A DNA stretch of 8,533 nt from Bacteroidota bacterium (GTDB taxonomy: Bacteria > Bacteroidota > Bacteroidia > Flavobacteriales > Weeksellaceae). The position numbers and the translations under genes were made by a program. The DNA lies in assembly GCA_023420435.1 (NCBI GenBank), contig JAEZWE010000002.1:1-8533 (forward strand), given 5' to 3'. The notes beneath the pieces are model-generated. The model was not told the DNA's origin and did not search any database. It saw only the letters and a program-made list of their open reading frames with translations. Positions 6,780-8,533 of the stretch are shown piece by piece (positions within the stretch are counted from its first letter, which is position 1; each line of letters opens with the position of its first letter).

Positions 6780-8408
6780 ATGAAAAAAACACTTTTAATA
6801 GTTTCATTGGCATTTTTAGCTTCATGCTCCACACAGAAAAATTTTAAAACTTCAGAAAATTTCGATTGGAAAGGAGCCAATGTATATTTTCTTCTTACGG
6901 ATCGTTTTAAAAATGGAGATAAAAATAATGATGTCAACTTCAACAGAACGGAAAAGGCAGCTGTTTTACGGGGTTTTGAAGGAGGCGATTTAAGAGGTGT
7001 TATTCAGAAAATTGAAGATAATTATTTTACAAATTTGGGTGTTAATGCAATTTGGATGACGCCCATTGTAGAACAAATTCATGGGGCAACAAACGAAGGA
7101 ACAGGTAATACCTATGGTTTTCACGGATATTGGACCAAAGACTGGACTTCTGTAGATCCTAATTTCGGAAACAAAAAAGATCTTAAAGAATTGGTTGAAA
7201 AAGCGCATCAAAAAGGAATTCGTATTGTGTTGGATGCGGTAATTAATCATACCGGTCCAGTAACTAATGTAGATCCCGTTTTTCCAAATTCTTGGGTTCG
7301 AACTTATCCGCAATGTAAATATGACAATTATCTAAACACCACAGCTTGTACTTTAGTTGCAAATCTTCCAGATATTCTCACGGAAAATAATGAAAGTGTT
7401 GAACTTCCTCAACAATTAATAAATAAATGGAAATCAGAAGGAAGATATGAAGAAGAAATTAAAGAATTAGACGAATTTTTTGCAAAAACCGGTTATCCAA
7501 GAGCTCCAAAATATTACATCATGAAATGGCTTGCAGATTACATCACCGATTTTGGTATAGATGGTTATCGTATTGATACTGTGAAACATACTAACGAAGA
7601 TGTATGGAAAGATTTTCAAAAAGTGGCACAACAAGCTTTTGACCAATACAAACTGAAAAATCCGGGCAAAGTATTGGATCATTCGCCTTTCTTTACTGTT
7701 GGAGAAATTTATGGCTATGGAATTTCACAAAAACAAACCTATGATTTTGGAGATAAAAAAGTGAATTATTTTCAAAATGGTTTTAATTCTTTAATTAATT
7801 TCGATTTTAAAGGAGATGCCACGAAATCTTATGAAGAAATTTTCAGCAAATATTCGCAAATTCTGAATTCAGAAATGAAAAGTTTCAGTGTGATGAATTA
7901 TTCCGCTTCGCATGATGATGGACATCCATACGATAAAGAAAGAAAAAAATCGTACGAAAATGCTACAAAACTGCTTTTAACTCCGGGAATTTCACAAATT
8001 TATTATGGCGATGAAACCGCAAGACCTTTAATGGTAAACGGAGCAGAAGGTGATGCTAATCTTCGAAGTAACATGAACTGGAGTGATTTGGAGAATAATC
8101 CGGAGACGGAAAAGTTATTGGTTCATTGGCAAAAATTAGGAAAATTCAGAACGAATCATCCTGCAGTTGGCGCGGGAATTCACAATAAAATTTCTGATGC
8201 ACCTTATTGGTTTACAAGAACGTATAAAAACGATAAAGTGCTTGTAGGATTAGATTTACCGCAAGGTTTTAAAGAAATTTCTGTAAAAAATATATTTTCG
8301 GATGGAACCAAACTTCGAGATGCTTATAGTGGAATAACAATAAAAGTAGAAAATGGATTGGCAAGAATTACTTCAGCAAATTCCATTGTACTTTTCGAGG
8401 AAATTTAA
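6780..8408 (+). CDS. MalS-like alpha-amylase lipoprotein (GH13)
   Basis: The enzyme hydrolyses alpha-1,4 bonds in starch or maltodextrins, outside the cytoplasm and anchored by lipid. The start at 6780 gives a 542-residue protein with lipoprotein signal MKKTLLIVSLAFLASC; the lipobox is LASC and Cys16 is the lipidated residue. All GH13 regions are present: DAVINH at 152-157, GYRIDTVKH at 262-270 with nucleophile D266, the acid/base E309 in VGEIYG, and SASHDD at 375-380 with D379 as transition-state stabiliser. DRFKNGDKNND at 41-51 looks like a calcium-binding loop. The segments LPDILTEN, QIYYGDETARP, SNMNWSD and HWQKLGKFRTNHPAVGAG closely resemble E. coli MalS (GH13 subfamily 19) as I remember it, but the protein is shorter and lacks the MalS N-terminal region. 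C179 and C190 could form a disulfide. After Cys16 (STQKNF) there is no acidic surface-export signal, so membrane side is open. It appears monocistronic, with its own promoter and terminator. Confidence 0.93.
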   Translation: MKKTLLIVSLAFLASCSTQKNFKTSENFDWKGANVYFLLTDRFKNGDKNNDVNFNRTEKAAVLRGFEGGDLRGVIQKIEDNYFTNLGVNAIWMTPIVEQIHGATNEGTGNTYGFHGYWTKDWTSVDPNFGNKKDLKELVEKAHQKGIRIVLDAVINHTGPVTNVDPVFPNSWVRTYPQCKYDNYLNTTACTLVANLPDILTENNESVELPQQLINKWKSEGRYEEEIKELDEFFAKTGYPRAPKYYIMKWLADYITDFGIDGYRIDTVKHTNEDVWKDFQKVAQQAFDQYKLKNPGKVLDHSPFFTVGEIYGYGISQKQTYDFGDKKVNYFQNGFNSLINFDFKGDATKSYEEIFSKYSQILNSEMKSFSVMNYSASHDDGHPYDKERKKSYENATKLLLTPGISQIYYGDETARPLMVNGAEGDANLRSNMNWSDLENNPETEKLLVHWQKLGKFRTNHPAVGAGIHNKISDAPYWFTRTYKNDKVLVGLDLPQGFKEISVKNIFSDGTKLRDAYSGITIKVENGLARITSANSIVLFEEI

Positions 8409-8424
8409 GAATTTTTAAAAAAGT

Positions 8425-8452
8425 AAATGCCGGATTTTGTCCGGCATTTTTT
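8425..8452 (+). terminator. Rho-independent terminator after the amylase gene, probably bidirectional
   Basis: A perfect 10-bp stem pairs AAATGCCGGA (8425-8434) with TCCGGCATTT (8440-8449) around a TTTTG loop, and a T run covers 8447-8452. It starts 17 bp after the amylase stop. On the minus strand the stem is followed by TTTACTTTTTT, so it probably also ends transcription of the VOC gene converging from the right, whose stop codon (8453-8451) touches it. Confidence 0.92.
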
Positions 8453-8533
8453 ATACATTTTCTCCAAAAGTGAGTAAATTGGAATCGGGATCCAAAATCG
8501 AAAATTCTTTCTGCTGCCAATGTTTTGTTTCCA
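8451..8533 (-). CDS. Glyoxalase/VOC family protein, C-terminal fragment (5' end outside window)
   Basis: Only the last 26 codons and the TAA stop (8453-8451) of this minus-strand gene lie in the window. The frame reads ETKHWQQKEFSILDPD followed by SNLLTFGENV. The pattern (K/R)EFxxxDPDxNLLxFGE is the typical C-terminal strand-turn-strand of the vicinal oxygen chelate superfamily (glyoxalase, bleomycin resistance, extradiol dioxygenase). The Glu of FGE is usually a metal ligand in members that bind metal and is present here. The usual Gly of DPDGN is Ser. Superfamily proteins of this kind are normally about 115-140 residues, so most of the gene is missing and no substrate can be inferred. It converges on the amylase gene and shares the intervening hairpin terminator. 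Confidence is good for the superfamily because this motif is distinctive, but the fragment is short. Confidence 0.75.
   Translation of the reverse strand, partial: ETKHWQQKEFSILDPDSNLLTFGENV

Overview
The window is AT-rich and tightly packed. It has almost no Shine-Dalgarno-like sequence before its genes, long A and T runs inside coding sequence, and a TAnnTTTG -7 hexamer-type promoter element. Together with the flavour of the proteins (MalS-like amylase lipoprotein, FkbM methyltransferase, Wzx-type flippase), this points to Bacteroidota, most likely class Flavobacteriia and possibly the Chryseobacterium/Weeksellaceae group. The genus is an inference from impression, not from any search.

Layout. 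(1) Positions 1-4362, plus strand: a close-packed run of four genes. They are the 3' part of aspartate ammonia-lyase (aspA), a family 2 glycosyltransferase, an exported YtcJ-like amidohydrolase, and a probable GT-B-fold glycosyltransferase. The gaps are 6 bp, 5 bp and a 4-bp GTGA overlap, so the last three, and perhaps aspA, probably share a transcript. (2) Positions 4373-6654, minus strand: a two-gene unit with a FkbM-family methyltransferase followed by a Wzx/MOP-type polysaccharide flippase, overlapping by ATGA. It meets the plus-strand run tail to tail with only 10 bp between stop codons. (3) Positions 6655-6779: a 125-bp divergent intergenic region with a TAnnTTTG element on each strand. 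(4) Positions 6780-8408, plus strand: a lipoprotein alpha-amylase of the MalS type (GH13), with its own likely promoter and a strong hairpin terminator. (5) Positions 8451-8533, minus strand: the last 26 codons of a glyoxalase/VOC-family gene, whose stop codon abuts the shared terminator.

How the genes fit together. Two glycosyltransferases, a flippase and a FkbM methyltransferase suggest a small surface-glycan (O-antigen, capsule or glycoprotein-glycan) synthesis locus. Sugars would be assembled on a lipid carrier in the cytoplasm, possibly methylated, and flipped across the inner membrane. No initiating transferase, polymerase or ligase is visible here, so the set is incomplete or uses parts encoded elsewhere. 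The amidohydrolase between the two glycosyltransferases is the odd member; its substrate cannot be read from sequence. The amylase and the VOC gene look like ordinary housekeeping neighbours rather than parts of the glycan unit.

I found no RNA gene, CRISPR array, insertion sequence or phage gene, and no clearly novel system. There is no gene-free stretch longer than 300 bases. The points most worth a second look are the embedded amidohydrolase, the unassigned GT-B-like protein, the three non-ATG starts among the glycan genes, and the paired divergent promoters with very short leaders.
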